Source of the DNA: Megachile rotundata
Taxonomy: Eukaryota; Arthropoda; Insecta; Hymenoptera; Megachilidae
Direction: 5' to 3'
Assembly (NCBI RefSeq): GCF_050947335.1
Contig: NC_134997.1
Coordinates: 7,626,001-7,690,000 of the forward strand
Length of the DNA: 64,000 nt
Shown: one piece after another, positions 10,863 to 21,585 of the stretch
Position numbering within the stretch: the first letter of the stretch is position 1
Layout: every line of letters begins with the position of its first letter
The notes under the pieces: generated by a model
The model's input: the letters and a program-made list of their open reading frames with translations, nothing else
What the model was told of the DNA's origin: nothing
Databases searched by the model: none
Made by a program: the position numbers and the translations under genes

Positions 10863-11110
10863 AAACAGAAATGAAAGAGAACATATAAGTATATCTATGA
10901 GTACATGTGTGTACAATAGTATCTACATATTTTGGTAAATTTATAGATTATAATAAAACTAATGTAATGTACTAATACGATTATTAAATTAAATTATTCT
11001 AATGTGATTATTAAATTAGAAAATAGAATGAAGTATACACATATGTATTAATTTGAATAGTACAAATGATATGTGTAGTTACACAGGTACAAAATTCTCA
11101 AGTTTGAACA
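10863..11110. other. AT-rich spacer
   Basis: AT-rich. It supplies the pyrimidine tract (on the minus strand) of the candidate ratchet site. No other feature seen. Confidence 0.5.
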
Positions 11111-11215
11111 TTTCTAAATTACAAAATGTCAAAATATCAAAATATTAAAATGTCAAAATGTTAAAATGTCAAAATGTCAAACTGTTATAGTGTTACAGTG
11201 TCACAATGCCAAATT
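11111..11215 (+). repeat. 8-bp AAAATGTC tandem array
   Basis: Consecutive 8-mers AAAATGTC, AAAATATC, AAAATATT and AAAATGTT, about ten copies. Beyond 11215 it loses register. Confidence 0.8.
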
Positions 11216-11530
11216 GTTTAAGAAAAGCCAAAAAGATAACCAAAATACCAAAAGATTACAATATTCCAACAGTTCCAAATCTGAAAGCTCATGAAATCCC
11301 AAAATCCACTTCTCCAAATCTCCAAATCTCTCGACCCAAAAGTTCTCAAATCCTAAAAACTTCAAAATCCCAAAATACAAAAATTTTCCAAATCCCAGAA
11401 TACCAACTCCTTCCAAAACTCTCACACCCCAAAATTCCCAAACGAATCAAACCCTCATCAAAGCTACCCATCATCAAAATTAAACCCAAAATTCTGAAAC
11501 TCGAAAAACTCCATCACCAACGTCCATCAC
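11216..11530. repeat. Degenerate C/A-rich repeat
   Basis: Words such as CCAAAATCC, CCAAATCTCC and ATCCCAAAAT without a stable period. It resembles the 8-bp AAATCTCC family at 18.4 kb in eroded form. The 109-codon frame here is a repeat translation. Confidence 0.6.
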
Positions 11531-11867
11531 CATGAAAACCGAAAAAGAAAACTGCCAAACATGGAAGAGAAAGTATGATTAATCCAGAGAGGTCGACGGA
11601 GAACCACTGTCGAGAGAACGAAGCCACAATGCCAACCGATTGATTTACGTTGCTCGTTACGCGGTCCACTGCTCCGAAGAGAGAAAAATAAATTGATAGA
11701 GGGGGTGGTGGAGGTGGGACGAGGGGGGCAAGAAAAAGGTAAGAGAACCCAGCGAAGATAAGGAAGAGGTGATCGTCGCGAAGAAGATCGTGCTTTTCCC
11801 GGATGACTATGCGAAAAAGGAGGATGAGGATAGCGGAGAGAAACGAGGATCCGTTGATGAGAAATGC
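11531..11867. other. Unique purine-rich island, guanine runs
   Basis: Non-repetitive and purine-rich on the plus strand, with a cluster of G runs at about 11700-11730 (GGGGG, GGTGG, GGTGGG, GGGGGG) that could form a two- or three-tier quadruplex. The 128-codon minus frame has no recognised motif. Confidence 0.45.
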
Positions 11868-12283
11868 ATAAAATAATTTTTAGAAAAAAAAATACGCCGA
11901 CTTCGAAATGCACTAAAAAGTATAAAATAATTTCTATTTCCTAATGAAGTAATTTCTATTTCATTCAATCATACAATTACGTAACAGATATGAATGAAAC
12001 CTATTTACTCGTTAGGTATTATATTAAATACATTTCAACCTTTTCGGAGGCGGCGCAAAATTAAATAACATATTCAAAATAATCTTTTAATTTTTCGCCG
12101 CTTCCGAAAAGGTTGAAATGTATTTAATATAATACCTAACGAGTAAATAGGTTTCATTCATATCTGTTACGTAATTGTATGATTGAATGAAATAGAAATT
12201 ACTTCATTAGGAAATAGAAATTATTTTATACTTTTTAGTGCATTTCGAAGTCGGCGTATTTTTTTTTCTAAAAATTATTTTAT
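11868..12283. mobile_element. Near-perfect 2 x 198-bp inverted repeat (foldback)
   Basis: Left arm 11868-12065 and right arm 12086-12283 are reverse complements with a 20-bp AT-rich spacer. I count about two mismatches in 198 bp, near the inner end (CGGAGG against CGGAAG, and one beside AAAATTAAA). The outer part of each arm holds TTCGAAGTCGGCG, like the TTCGAAGTCGGTTAAAAA end of the adjacent element. No target-site duplication is evident. It is either a foldback/MITE-type element or two tail-to-tail retroelement fragments. A transcript would form a 198-bp duplex. Confidence 0.9.
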
Positions 12284-12836
12284 TTCACACTTTTTATCGG
12301 CCGGCAAGACGTGTTTGTAGAAACAGTAGAAAATCGGCGACTGCATGTTGACTCATACACCACCAGAGACACGGAGGCATACGTAGAATTCAATATTTAG
12401 TAACAATAGCTTTTCGCTAATAACTCGAAAACTAAAGCTTCCCCTTAATTGCGGATAAGGAAAAAGTTGTTCAGAATCGTGCCCCTGATAACATATTAAA
12501 AGGACATTAAAATCGTCCAAAGTTGATTTCAAAACTTTTCAACAATTTTTCGCTAATATCTCGAAAACTAAAGCTTTCCGCGAAATTTTTATATGAACAA
12601 AATTGTTCAGAATCATGTCCGTGATAAGATATTAAAAGCGCACTAAAATCGAGAAAAGTTTATTTCAAAAGTTGCCGGTTTTTTTGCAATAACAACACTT
12701 TGCAATTGAAAAATGAAAAATTTTTTGATAATGGTACCAATGGGGAGTCAGAACCTACCAGATGCAAAAGGTTTCGTCCCGATCGGTGCATCCAGCTAGG
12801 CGTAATAGGCGGGCACACATAGAAAATAAAAATAAT

Positions 12837-12868
<32 letters not shown>

Positions 12869-12914
12869 CTGATCGAATTGAGTAACCTCCTCCTTTTTCG
12901 AAGTCGGTTAAAAA
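12284..12914 (+). mobile_element. Non-LTR retrotransposon-like 3' tail
   Basis: Contains ATCGGTGCATCCAGCTAGG, GGCGGGCACACATAG, an A-run at 12837-12864, then ACTGATCGAATTGAGTAAC, CCTCCTCCTTTTT and a terminal CGAAGTCGGTTAAAAA. From memory this resembles the 3' ends of RTE-like non-LTR elements in arthropods. No reverse transcriptase reading frame is present, so it is 5' truncated or non-autonomous. The 158-codon minus frame (12660-13136) is not a gene. Confidence 0.5.
12405..12680 (+). repeat. Two 136-bp tandem units inside the element
   Basis: CGCTAA followed by TCTCGAAAACTAAAGCTT-type sequence occurs at 12415 and 12551. Each is followed by AAATTGTTCAGAATC or GTTGTTCAGAATC, a GATAA-ATATTAAAAG block and TTTCAAAA. 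Internal tandem units are common in the non-coding parts of insect transposons. Confidence 0.85.
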
Positions 12915-13384
12915 CGAAGGCTGCCGAAGGATTTTGCCAAAGAAATGGCGGACTTTTACGATCACGTTCGGCCCACTAATCGCGACTTTTGTTAAGATCA
13001 ATGGTTCTTCTCTATTCGTGCTTTTTTCTCGTCGTTTCGGTGCCAGAACACGCAGCAAATCTAAACTTATCCAATAAAGTCGATTTCTTTTCTCGGACGA
13101 TGACGACATGAATTTTTGGGAAATATGTTGATTCATGTTTCATGCTTTATTGAATATTCATTCCTTATTTCCTCATTTTGAATATTTCTTTATTCCTCAT
13201 ATCAGATAACACGTGCTACACATGGTTGTCAATGTGAGAGTTCATTTTTGGAATAGGATAGTATTGATTAGGGTAATAATTTAAAGGAAACGTAAGAATC
13301 TAACATTTACGATTCACAAAAAAACCTAGGGTTCCATAGAAGTAAAATTTGAAAGCTTCAAAATTAGATCTTACAATCAGAGAA
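12915..13384. other. Unique then AT-rich sequence, no gene seen
   Basis: About 12915-13130 is CpG-containing unique DNA; after that it is AT-rich. No recognised feature. Confidence 0.45.
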
Positions 13385-13575
13385 TTTTAAAGATTCAAAG
13401 TTCCAGAGTACACATATCAGAGTCCACATATTCTGCAGTCTACATATCAAGGAGTTCACGTATTCTACAGTCCACATATCAGAGAGTTCATATACTCCAG
13501 AATCCACATATCACAGTTTACGTATTCCAGAGTCCACATATCACAGAATTCACATATTCCGGAGTCCATATGTTT
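13385..13575 (+). repeat. About 27-bp CACATATCAGAG array
   Basis: Repeats of AGTCCACATATCACAG followed by TTCACATATTCC-type sequence, about seven copies, moderately diverged. Confidence 0.75.
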
Positions 13576-14335
13576 CAGCTTCTGGGTTACAAATTATCTC
13601 AAACTTCTGTTTGAGAGTACTTGCGCCATGAACTGTCTCAAATTATCTGTGTCCACAGCTAACTGTGCAGGGTGCATGTTTCAGATTATACATGTGACAA
13701 TCCATTTGTGTATTGGAGTATATGTTTTTTGAATTGTACATGTGACAAAGTACCTGTGCACTTAACTACATATGTGTAACAAACTGCATATGTATAAAAT
13801 TACTTATGTATAACAAGCTACATATGTATCAAACTACATATGTGTCACAAACTACGTATGTATCAAACCACATATGTGTAACAAGCTAAATATGTGTGAC
13901 AAACTACATATGTGTAACAAGCTAAATATGTCTCAAATTATTCATGTCATAATCTGATCACATCAGGTAACAAACTACCTATGTGCCAAGCTACATATGT
14001 GTAACAAACTACATATGTGTGACAAACTACATATGTGTAACAAGCTAAATATGTCTCAAATTATTCATGTCATAATCTGATCATATTAGGTAACAAACTA
14101 TCTACGTACCCAGCTACATATGTGTAACATACTACATATGTGTAACAAACTACATATGTGTAATAAACTACATATGTCTCAAATCATTCATGTCACAGTC
14201 TGATCATATCAGGTAACAAACTACCTATGTACCAAACTACACATATGAAACAAACTACATATGTGTAACAAGCTACATATGTGTCATATTATTCATGTCA
14301 CAATCTGATCATCTCATAAATTACCTATGTCCCAA
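13576..14335 (+). repeat. ACATATGTGTAACAAACT array with about 120-bp higher order
   Basis: From about 13740 the words ACTACATATGTGTAACAA repeat at about 18 bp. A longer block, TATGTCTCAAATTATTCATG then CATAATCTGATC, recurs near 13922, 14045, 14165 and 14271, giving a higher-order unit of about 107-123 bp. ACATATGT is self-complementary, so the array can form many small hairpins. Confidence 0.85.
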
Positions 14336-14905
14336 ATTATTCAATCCTTATGATCGGAAATACTCATATTAAACTTCATCATATCTTGGCTACTCATGAC
14401 CCAAACTTGATATGTTAAGACTTCACATGTCAAACTACTCATGATCCTAATTTTGTTAAAACAACTAATGTTCCAAATTAATCGAGTTACGGAGTGCTTG
14501 TGTATTTAGTTACTTATACTTAAACTACTCATGACCTAATCATGTTATGTCAAACCTTCATAACCATACTATTCATGAGCTAAACTAGTTATGACAAAAC
14601 TGCACGTCCCAAACTACTCATGAAGCAAACTAGTATTGTTAAAACTATTAATATTCCAAATTAATTAAGTTTTAGAGTGTTTAGATACTCAAGTACTCAC
14701 TTTGGAACTACTTACGACCCAAACTAGTTATGTCAAAACTTCATATCCCCATCTACTCATGAACCAAACTAGTTTTGTTAAAACTTCATATCCGAATCTA
14801 CTCATGAACCAAACTAGTTTCCCTAAAACTATTAATGTTCCAAATTACTCAAGCTCCAGTGTTTATATACTCAAATATTTGCACTCTACTTATGCAAACT
14901 TGTTA
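14336..14905 (+). repeat. ACTCATGAACCAAACTAGTT array
   Basis: Degenerate repeat of words such as CTACTCATGAACCAAACTAG and TTAAAACT with units of roughly 40-60 bp. It grades out of the preceding array. The 96-codon frame 14702-14992 translates it. Confidence 0.75.
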
Positions 14906-15430
14906 TGTATCATTATAGAAACATATGTCAAGTTCAAGAACTGGCAAATATCCAAAAACACATTAAAAATACATGTGAACACACAACGATAAAAAAGAAC
15001 GTGAGTGGAGACACAACAGGAAGAAAGTAAAGACACATGACGCAATGTGCCATGACTCAGAGTTTTGTTTAAACAAGATTACTGCATTTACTTTTTGGGA
15101 TCGCGGAGGCGTGGCGTAATTTGTGATACGACCGAAATGGGGACGTATTATATCTTCGCGATAAAATAAGCAAGAAACGCCGCGATAAAATTCGTTCAAC
15201 TTTTCATGTACAAGCTTGTTAGCGCAGACCGAAGATTCTCTTATAGATTCAGACATTTTTACGGGGATTATATTTATGTGTCTAATCTAATTTATACGTT
15301 GAATTGTTTTCTTAATTAGTAGTGTGTACTTTGTTCATTTTGATATTTAATGTTCATATTAATCTTTTATGACTAATTGTTAGAATTGTTGGAATTTCTG
15401 GGTGTTGATATTTTGTTAGATGTTCGTTAG
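14906..15430. other. Unique island then AT-rich spacer
   Basis: About 14990-15280 is unique and CpG-containing; the minus frame 14963-15256 (97 codons) has no recognised domain. The rest is AT-rich. Confidence 0.4.
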
Positions 15431-15846
15431 AGATAATTGTCATTTTTATCATTTTGTATTGTTGTTGTTTTATTGTTGTATTATTATATCGTTGCATTGT
15501 TGTTATTGTATTATTGTGTTGTTGCCTTGTTGTTGTTGCATTATTATATCGTTGCATTGTTGTTATTGTATTATTGTGTTGTTGCCTTGTTGTTGTTGCA
15601 TTATTATATCGTTGCATTGTTGTTATTGTATTATTGTGTTGTTGCCTTGTTGTTGTTGCATTATTGTATTGTTGCATTGTTGTTGTTGTTGCATTATTAT
15701 ATTGTTGTATTGTTGTTATTGTCGTTGCTGTTGTATTATTGTATTGTTGCATTATTGTTGCATTGTTGTTGCTGTTGTTGTATTATTGCATTGTTTTTGT
15801 TGTTGTTGTATCATTGTATTGTTATATTGTTGTATTGTTATATTGT
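15431..15846 (+). repeat. GTT/ATT trinucleotide array with perfect 60-bp units
   Basis: Built of GTT, ATT and GTA triplets. Positions 15481-15540, 15541-15600 and 15601-15660 are identical 60-bp units, and diverged copies follow. Because the unit is a multiple of three without stops, frames of 130-179 codons are open on the plus strand in all three frames and on the minus strand. They are not considered genes. Confidence 0.95.
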
Positions 15847-16260
15847 TAAAATTTAGGTATTTGAATAATGAAAAATTTAAAAAGATGCAAATTTTAAGAA
15901 TTAAAATTTACAAATATAGAAATTTAAAAATATGGAAATATACAAATTTAAGAATATAAAAAATACAGAAATTTAGAAATTGAAAAATATAGAAATACAC
16001 AAATTTAAAAATATAAAAATATAGAAATTAAAAAATTTAGAAATATAAAACTTGCAAATATAGAAATTTAGAAATTGAAAAATATAAAAATATACAAGTT
16101 AAAAAATATATGTAGAAGTATACAAATTAAAAAAATATAAAAATATGGAAATCAAAAAATACAGAAAACCTGAAATTAAAAAATGTAAAAATCCACAAAT
16201 TAAAAAATTCCAAAATACAAAAATTCAGAAATCGCTTACTAAAAAATACATAAATATCAA
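15847..16260 (+). repeat. A-rich AAATATAGAAATT repeat
   Basis: Degenerate words such as AAATATAGAAATTTAGAAAT and AAAAATATAAAAATATAC, about 10-15 bp. Nearly free of G/C clusters. Confidence 0.75.
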
Positions 16261-17219
16261 AATTCAGAAGAAAACTTAAAGACCCTAAATTTCCTAATCC
16301 CGCGACCTAAAAACTAAGGCAAACCATTCGCTTAAAACTCGCGAGCACTCATATTTACGCCCGGTCCCGAAACAAAGGGCGTAAAAAAAGTACATAGAAG
16401 ACGCTAAAAGCTTTCAATAAAACCGTGTCACGAATCGACCCATTGACTATCCTCTCTAAAGCTCATCGACCTTATCACTTCCTTATCTAAATCCATCCAA
16501 CCTGGCCTGACACGGAGCCCCTTTTCACTCGTGGGGCAAACGCGAAAAAAAAAGGAAACGATGATAGACGAATAAACTGAACGAATCTAGGGAGGTTCGG
16601 TTCATCGATATTCGCAGCGGAAACGCGTGAGAGGGCAAACGGAGCAGCAGAACCTTAAAGCGTCTGTCGGACGAGGCGGGAAAAAGGTTGGTACGATGGA
16701 TAAAGGAAGAAAGAAGGCAGCAATATCTTCAGAGAAGTAATCCTAGTCATTAGTGTCCCGATCGGTTTGCTCTAATACTGCCAGACTCCGGGACTCGACT
16801 CGTTCCTTCTCTGCACGCCTGGAAACCGATCCTCCTCCACCGTCAGGTGACTAATGGATCCGAGAACTGGTCTCGATTGTAATTGCAGATGCAGTCGATA
16901 CACACACACAACGTTTATACGCACGTACGTGTGGATACCTGTACAACCGTGATACACGCGTTGGAGTATGGGTTCTGTTTTAACGGCCTACGGTATAGTC
17001 TGTTTAAATTGTACGCGTATTACATTATTCATATTCGAAAGTACTGGAGGGGTGAGTCCGGAAAGATGGCAGATGGATGAGATGCAGATGTGGATCGTGT
17101 AACTTGTGGGGCTCGGATTACGCGTGGATGATGGTATTGAACTATTTAACGGGTATGTTATTAGGGGTGCGAACTAGTACTTCTGAAGTAAGTTTAAAGC
17201 TTGAATTGATAGTTTTTGT
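16261..17219. other. Unique CpG-rich island, no gene recognised
   Basis: Non-repetitive and GC-richer, with a short ACACACACAC run near 16901. Small frames (16772-16957 minus, 16883-17080 plus) overlap and match nothing I know. Confidence 0.45.
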
Positions 17220-18370
17220 TGGGTTATGAGATAGTTTGGTATTTCGTGTTCTCAGATTTTTGGGGTGCTTGAGATATTTGGTACAGTTACGTGTTTCAGG
17301 TGTTTTGGAATTTTGGGATATTTGGGGTATTTGGGGACTTTAGGAATTTAGGGAAGGTTGAGAAATTTGGGAATTTTCAGAAGTATGGGATATTTTGAAA
17401 ATTATTGGAAATTTGGAAAATTCAGGAACTTTAGGATATTTTGGAAATTGTTGGAAATTTGCAAAGCTTAGAAATTTAGGAATTTTGCGAATTTTCAAAA
17501 GTTTGGGATATTTTGGAAATTTGGAAAATTCAGGAATTTCAGGATATTTTGGAAATTCTTGGGAATTTGCAAAACTCAGAAATTTTGGAATTTTGCGAAT
17601 TTTCAGAAGTTTGAGATATTCTGGAAAATTTTAGAAATTTCAGAAATTCAGGAATTTTTTGGTAATTTTAGAACTTTAGGAATTTTAGGATGTTTTGGAA
17701 ATTCTTAAAAATTTGGGAAATTCAGGAATTTTAGGATATTTTGGAAATTGTTGGAAATTTGCAAAACTTAGAAATTTTTGAATTTTGCGAATTTTCAGAA
17801 GTTTGGGATATTTTGGAAATTTGGAAAATTCAGGAATTTCAGGATATTTTGGAAATTTTTGGGAATTTGCAAAACTCAGAAATTTTGGAATTTTGCGAAT
17901 TTTCAGAAGTTTGAGATATTCTGGAAAATTTTAGAAATTTCAGAAATTCAGGAATTTTTTGGTAATTTTAGAACTTTAGGAATTTTAGGATGTTTTGGAA
18001 ATTCTTAAAAATTTGGGAAATTTAGGAATTTAGGAGTTTTAGGAATTTTCAGAAGTTTAGAATATTCTGGAAAATTTTAGAAATTTCAGAAACTTATGAA
18101 TTTTTGGAAATTTTGGAACTTTGGGAATTTTTGGGATTTTGGGTTATTTTGGAAATTTTTGGAAATTTAGGATATTTTGGATTATGAACAATTTGAGATA
18201 TGTGAACTTTAGAATATTTGACATTTTTTAATATTTCAAATTTAAGAATTATTGAAAGATTGGAAATTTGACATTTTTTAAGCGTTTAGATCAGTTCTTA
18301 TAATTTGAAATTTTAGAAAATTGAGTCTTTGAACCCTAGAAATTTTCAAAATTGGAATCTTGATATTACA
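17220..18370 (+). repeat. GGAATTTTGG array with 300-bp higher-order duplication
   Basis: Short words GGAATTTTGG, TTTGGAAATT and TTCAGGAATT. A 300-bp unit is tandemly repeated: 17581-17700 equals 17881-18000, and 17461-17580 matches 17761-17880 with a few changes. Frames at 17395-17634 and 17778-18008 are translations of the two copies. The G-rich strand is plus. The last 170 bp is decayed AT-rich sequence. Confidence 0.9.
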
Positions 18371-18375
18371 GAAAT

Positions 18376-18890
18376 ATGAGAATTCATGCTTTCCAAATTC
18401 TTAAATCTTTATATTCCCTAATCTTTAAATCCCTATATTCCCAAATTCCTAAATCTCCAAACTTCCAAATCTCTAAATTCTCAAACCTACAAATTCTCAA
18501 ATCTCCAAATCTCCAAATTCTCAAATCACCAAATCCCAAATCTCTAAATTCCCAACTCTCCAATTCTCTAAATTCTCAAATCTCCAATCCCCAAATCCCC
18601 ATATCTCCAAATTTCCAAATCTCCAAATCTCCAAATCTCCAAGTCTCCAAATCTCTAAATTCTCAAATCTCCAATCTCCAAATTTCCAAATCTCCAAATC
18701 TCCAAATCCCCAAACCTCCAGATTCCCAAATCCCCAAATCTCCAAATTCCCAAATCCCCAAATCCCCAAATCCCCGAATCCCCAAATCCCCAAATCCCCG
18801 AATCCCCGAATCCCCAAATCCCCAAATCCCCAACTTCCCAAATCCCCAACTCCCCAAATCCCCAACTCCCCAAATACTGTAATTCCCAAA
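18376..18890 (-). repeat. 8-bp AAATCTCC/AAATCCCC array
   Basis: Unit 8 bp (AAATCTCC grading into AAATCCCC towards 18870), opposite in strand bias to the preceding array. On the minus strand the right part reads GGGGATTT repeated, with G runs every 8 nt. An 8-bp unit gives the same 8-residue peptide in all frames, which explains the 168- and 122-codon frames on opposite strands. Confidence 0.92.
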
Positions 18891-19814
18891 AATCCCTAAA
18901 ACAAAATACTTCCCCCCATCCTCACCTTCTTCCAACAGACCTGACACAGTCAAAGCAAGACCACAAACATTCAACTACCCATCAAAGCTACCAGTCACTC
19001 AACCACCGCCTAAATCTCGTCCGTATAAAATTTTTGTTAATTTTGTGTTGTGTCCCTGCAACAGCTCCTTTAGCAAGATCCACCGTGTCAGTAAAAGGGA
19101 AGCTATATCCGTAACAAGTGTTTCCATTACACTGTCCAACCTCCCGTACACCGTATAAAAGCTATTTTCTATATCCCGCAAGGTCCCCGGGCTTGTACGT
19201 CCCGCTTCATTTTCAAATTAAGGGCTCGTAGAGCCTTAACTCACCCATACGACCTCTTGGAAAAGATGTTCTTCGATTTTCCTCGTAACGCAGTGTCTTC
19301 TCTCTGCCGGATAAACCATATCCACGAATACGAGCCCCATCGTAAAAGTGGTTGTTGCTCGGTGAGCCGTATTACCTTCGTACACGTTCGTATACTTTGC
19401 CTCTTCACCCTTCGAACCCTCTCTTCAGGGACTACTCAACTCGCCATACCCTACGTCCCTGTCTCTCCCGTTCATAGCTGGTTGGCCAGTTGCTGTTGTC
19501 GCCACACGTATACGCGGCATTACTTTTTATTCTCTCTGTGGCCGTAAACGCAACTAATAGCTAGCTTTTCGGACGATAATAAAGCAAGGGTCGCGCGAAT
19601 GATCCTATCGTCACGGTTATCCGTGGTTATCTCGCCTGTCTATGGTGTCCCATTCGATGTTTTACGCCGGAGCTTTTTTTTCAATTCGCGATGCTTTCCG
19701 ACGTGGGATTGAAAACGCAAGATGCAGATACGGGGTCTTATTGGTTCTTTTGATGGGACAATGTGTTGGACCTTATTGGTGTGGGACTTTGCGCCTATGG
19801 AGGCTGTCATAGTA
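18891..19814. other. Unique CpG-rich island, no gene recognised
   Basis: Non-repetitive. ACTCACCCATACG near 19231 reads on the minus strand as TATGG/GTGAGTT, a strong 5' splice site, and the minus strand upstream of it is partly open, but I see no convincing exon. The plus frame 19257-19547 (96 codons) has no recognised motif. Confidence 0.4.
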
Positions 19815-20830
19815 AAAATATTAATAAATCCACCATAAAGAAAATTTTCAAAATTCAGCAGGTCGAAATTTGTACATTATTTTTACTAGTGGAATTTGTA
19901 TTTTTCCTATTGAAATTTTATAATATTTATTACTAAAATTTTTACACTTTTTAGTATTAATATTTTGTAATATTTTTATTGTTAAAATTTGTAAGTTTTT
20001 CTATATTAAAATTTTGTAGTATTTTTGTTAACATTTGCACACTTTCTATTATTAAAATTATATAATATTTTTATTTTTAACATTTGTACATTTTTTACTT
20101 TTTTAAAATTTTATTATATTTTATTTTATTTTATTACAGTAAAATTTCATTTTATTATATTTAAAATTTTGTTATATTTTTATCATTAATTTCTACATTT
20201 TTCAGTATTAAAATTTTGTAATATTTTTGTCATTAAAATTTGTGTATTCTTTTTACTATTGAAATTTTGTAATAATTTTATCATTAAAATTTCTATATTT
20301 TTCACTATTAAAATTTTGTAATATTTTTGTTACTAAAATTTGTACATTTGGCACTATTAAAATTTTATTATATTTTTCTGATTAAAAATTGTACATTTTT
20401 CACTATTAAAATCTTTTAATCTTTTTGTTATTAAAATTTGTGCAGTTTCTATTATTAAAATTATATCATATTTTTACTGTTAAAATTTGTACATTTTTTA
20501 CTCTTAAAATTATATAATATTTTTGTTATTAAAAATTGTACAGTTTCTACTATTAAAATTATATATTTTTACTATTAAAATTTATACACTTTTTACTATT
20601 AAAATTATAGAATATTTTTGTTATTACAATTTGTACATTTTCTATTATTAAAATTATATAACATTTTTATTGTTAAAATTTGTACTTTTTGTACTATTAA
20701 AATTTTGCAATATTTTTATTATTAGAATTTGTAAATTCCTTACTATTAAAGTTTGCAATATTTTTATTTAAATGTGTATATTTGTTTACCATTAAAATTT
20801 GTATCTTCTCTATTATTAAAATTTGGTGAT
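19815..20830 (+). repeat. AT-rich ACTATTAAAATTTTGTAATA array
   Basis: About 20 copies of a 45-50 bp unit made of TATTAAAATT, TTGTAATATTTTT and AAAATTTGTACATTTTT. Strongly AT-rich and moderately diverged. Confidence 0.85.
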
Positions 20831-21238
20831 CTTACCAGAACAAAATTTCTATCCAAAACACATTTCATGAATATGTACCTGCTCTCCTAAAATACCACAA
20901 TTCAGCTTTTTTGTTTTCCCTCAAACAATACAAACTTGATATCCTTGAACCTTGACAAAAATTGTATTTCCCTCGCAAATTCCCATCAATTATCAAAATT
21001 TGTTGATTTACTCCCATAGCAATTTGATCAAATATCAAGAGGTATCAAATTTCTTGATCAAATATCGTGCCACAAAATGGCTGGGTAACTTCGTACAGAT
21101 ATTTGATCTGAACAACAGATTAAGTGACATCTGATATAAAGATGTGAAGTGACGTGATGTAAAGATCTCGCTTGAAGTGACACATGACAAAGATGTCAAA
21201 ATGAAGTGAAGTTTAATATAAAAATATAAAGTGATAGC
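20831..21238. other. AT-rich spacer
   Basis: No stable period. AAGTGACATCTGATATAAAGATG-like words (21120-21250) foreshadow the next array. No gene seen. Confidence 0.5.
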
Positions 21239-21425
21239 TGATATAAAAATGTCAGTTGAAGTTCTCAAAACAATTTACTGTTTGATATAAAAATGTTACC
21301 TGAAGTTCTTAAAACAATAAATTATTGTTTGATATAAAAACGTTACTTGGAGTTCTTAAAACAATAAATTATTGTTTGATATAAAAATGTTAGCTGAAGT
21401 TCTCAAAACAATAAATTATTGTTTA
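21239..21425 (+). repeat. 47-bp tandem repeat, about four copies
   Basis: Unit starts GATATAAAAATGTTA, continues GAAGTTCTTAAAACAATAA and ends ATTATTGTTT. The last three copies are nearly identical; the first is diverged. Confidence 0.88.
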
Positions 21426-21454
21426 TTACCGTGATGTAGTTTTTATATCTATTT

Positions 21455-21585
21455 TATAAGTTTGAACAACCAACATTTTACAAGTTTGAACAATCAACAT
21501 TTTACAAGTTTGAACAATCAACATTTTACAAGTTTGAACGATCAATATTATACAAAATTAAACGATCAATATTATATAAGTTCGA
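21455..21585 (+). repeat. 24-bp tandem repeat, about five copies
   Basis: Unit CAAGTTTGAACAATCAACAT plus TTTA. The three middle copies are almost identical and the last two have drifted (ATATTATA). Confidence 0.85.

Noticed and set aside
13740..14335. Regularly spaced ACATATGTG words considered as a CRISPR-like array
   Set aside because: The spacers are themselves repeats, the repeats are degenerate, and the genome is evidently eukaryotic.
15354..15959. Cysteine/leucine/valine-rich frames up to 179 codons and a threonine/asparagine-rich minus frame
   Set aside because: Trinucleotide array with a 60-bp unit; open in all plus frames and on the minus strand, so openness carries no information.
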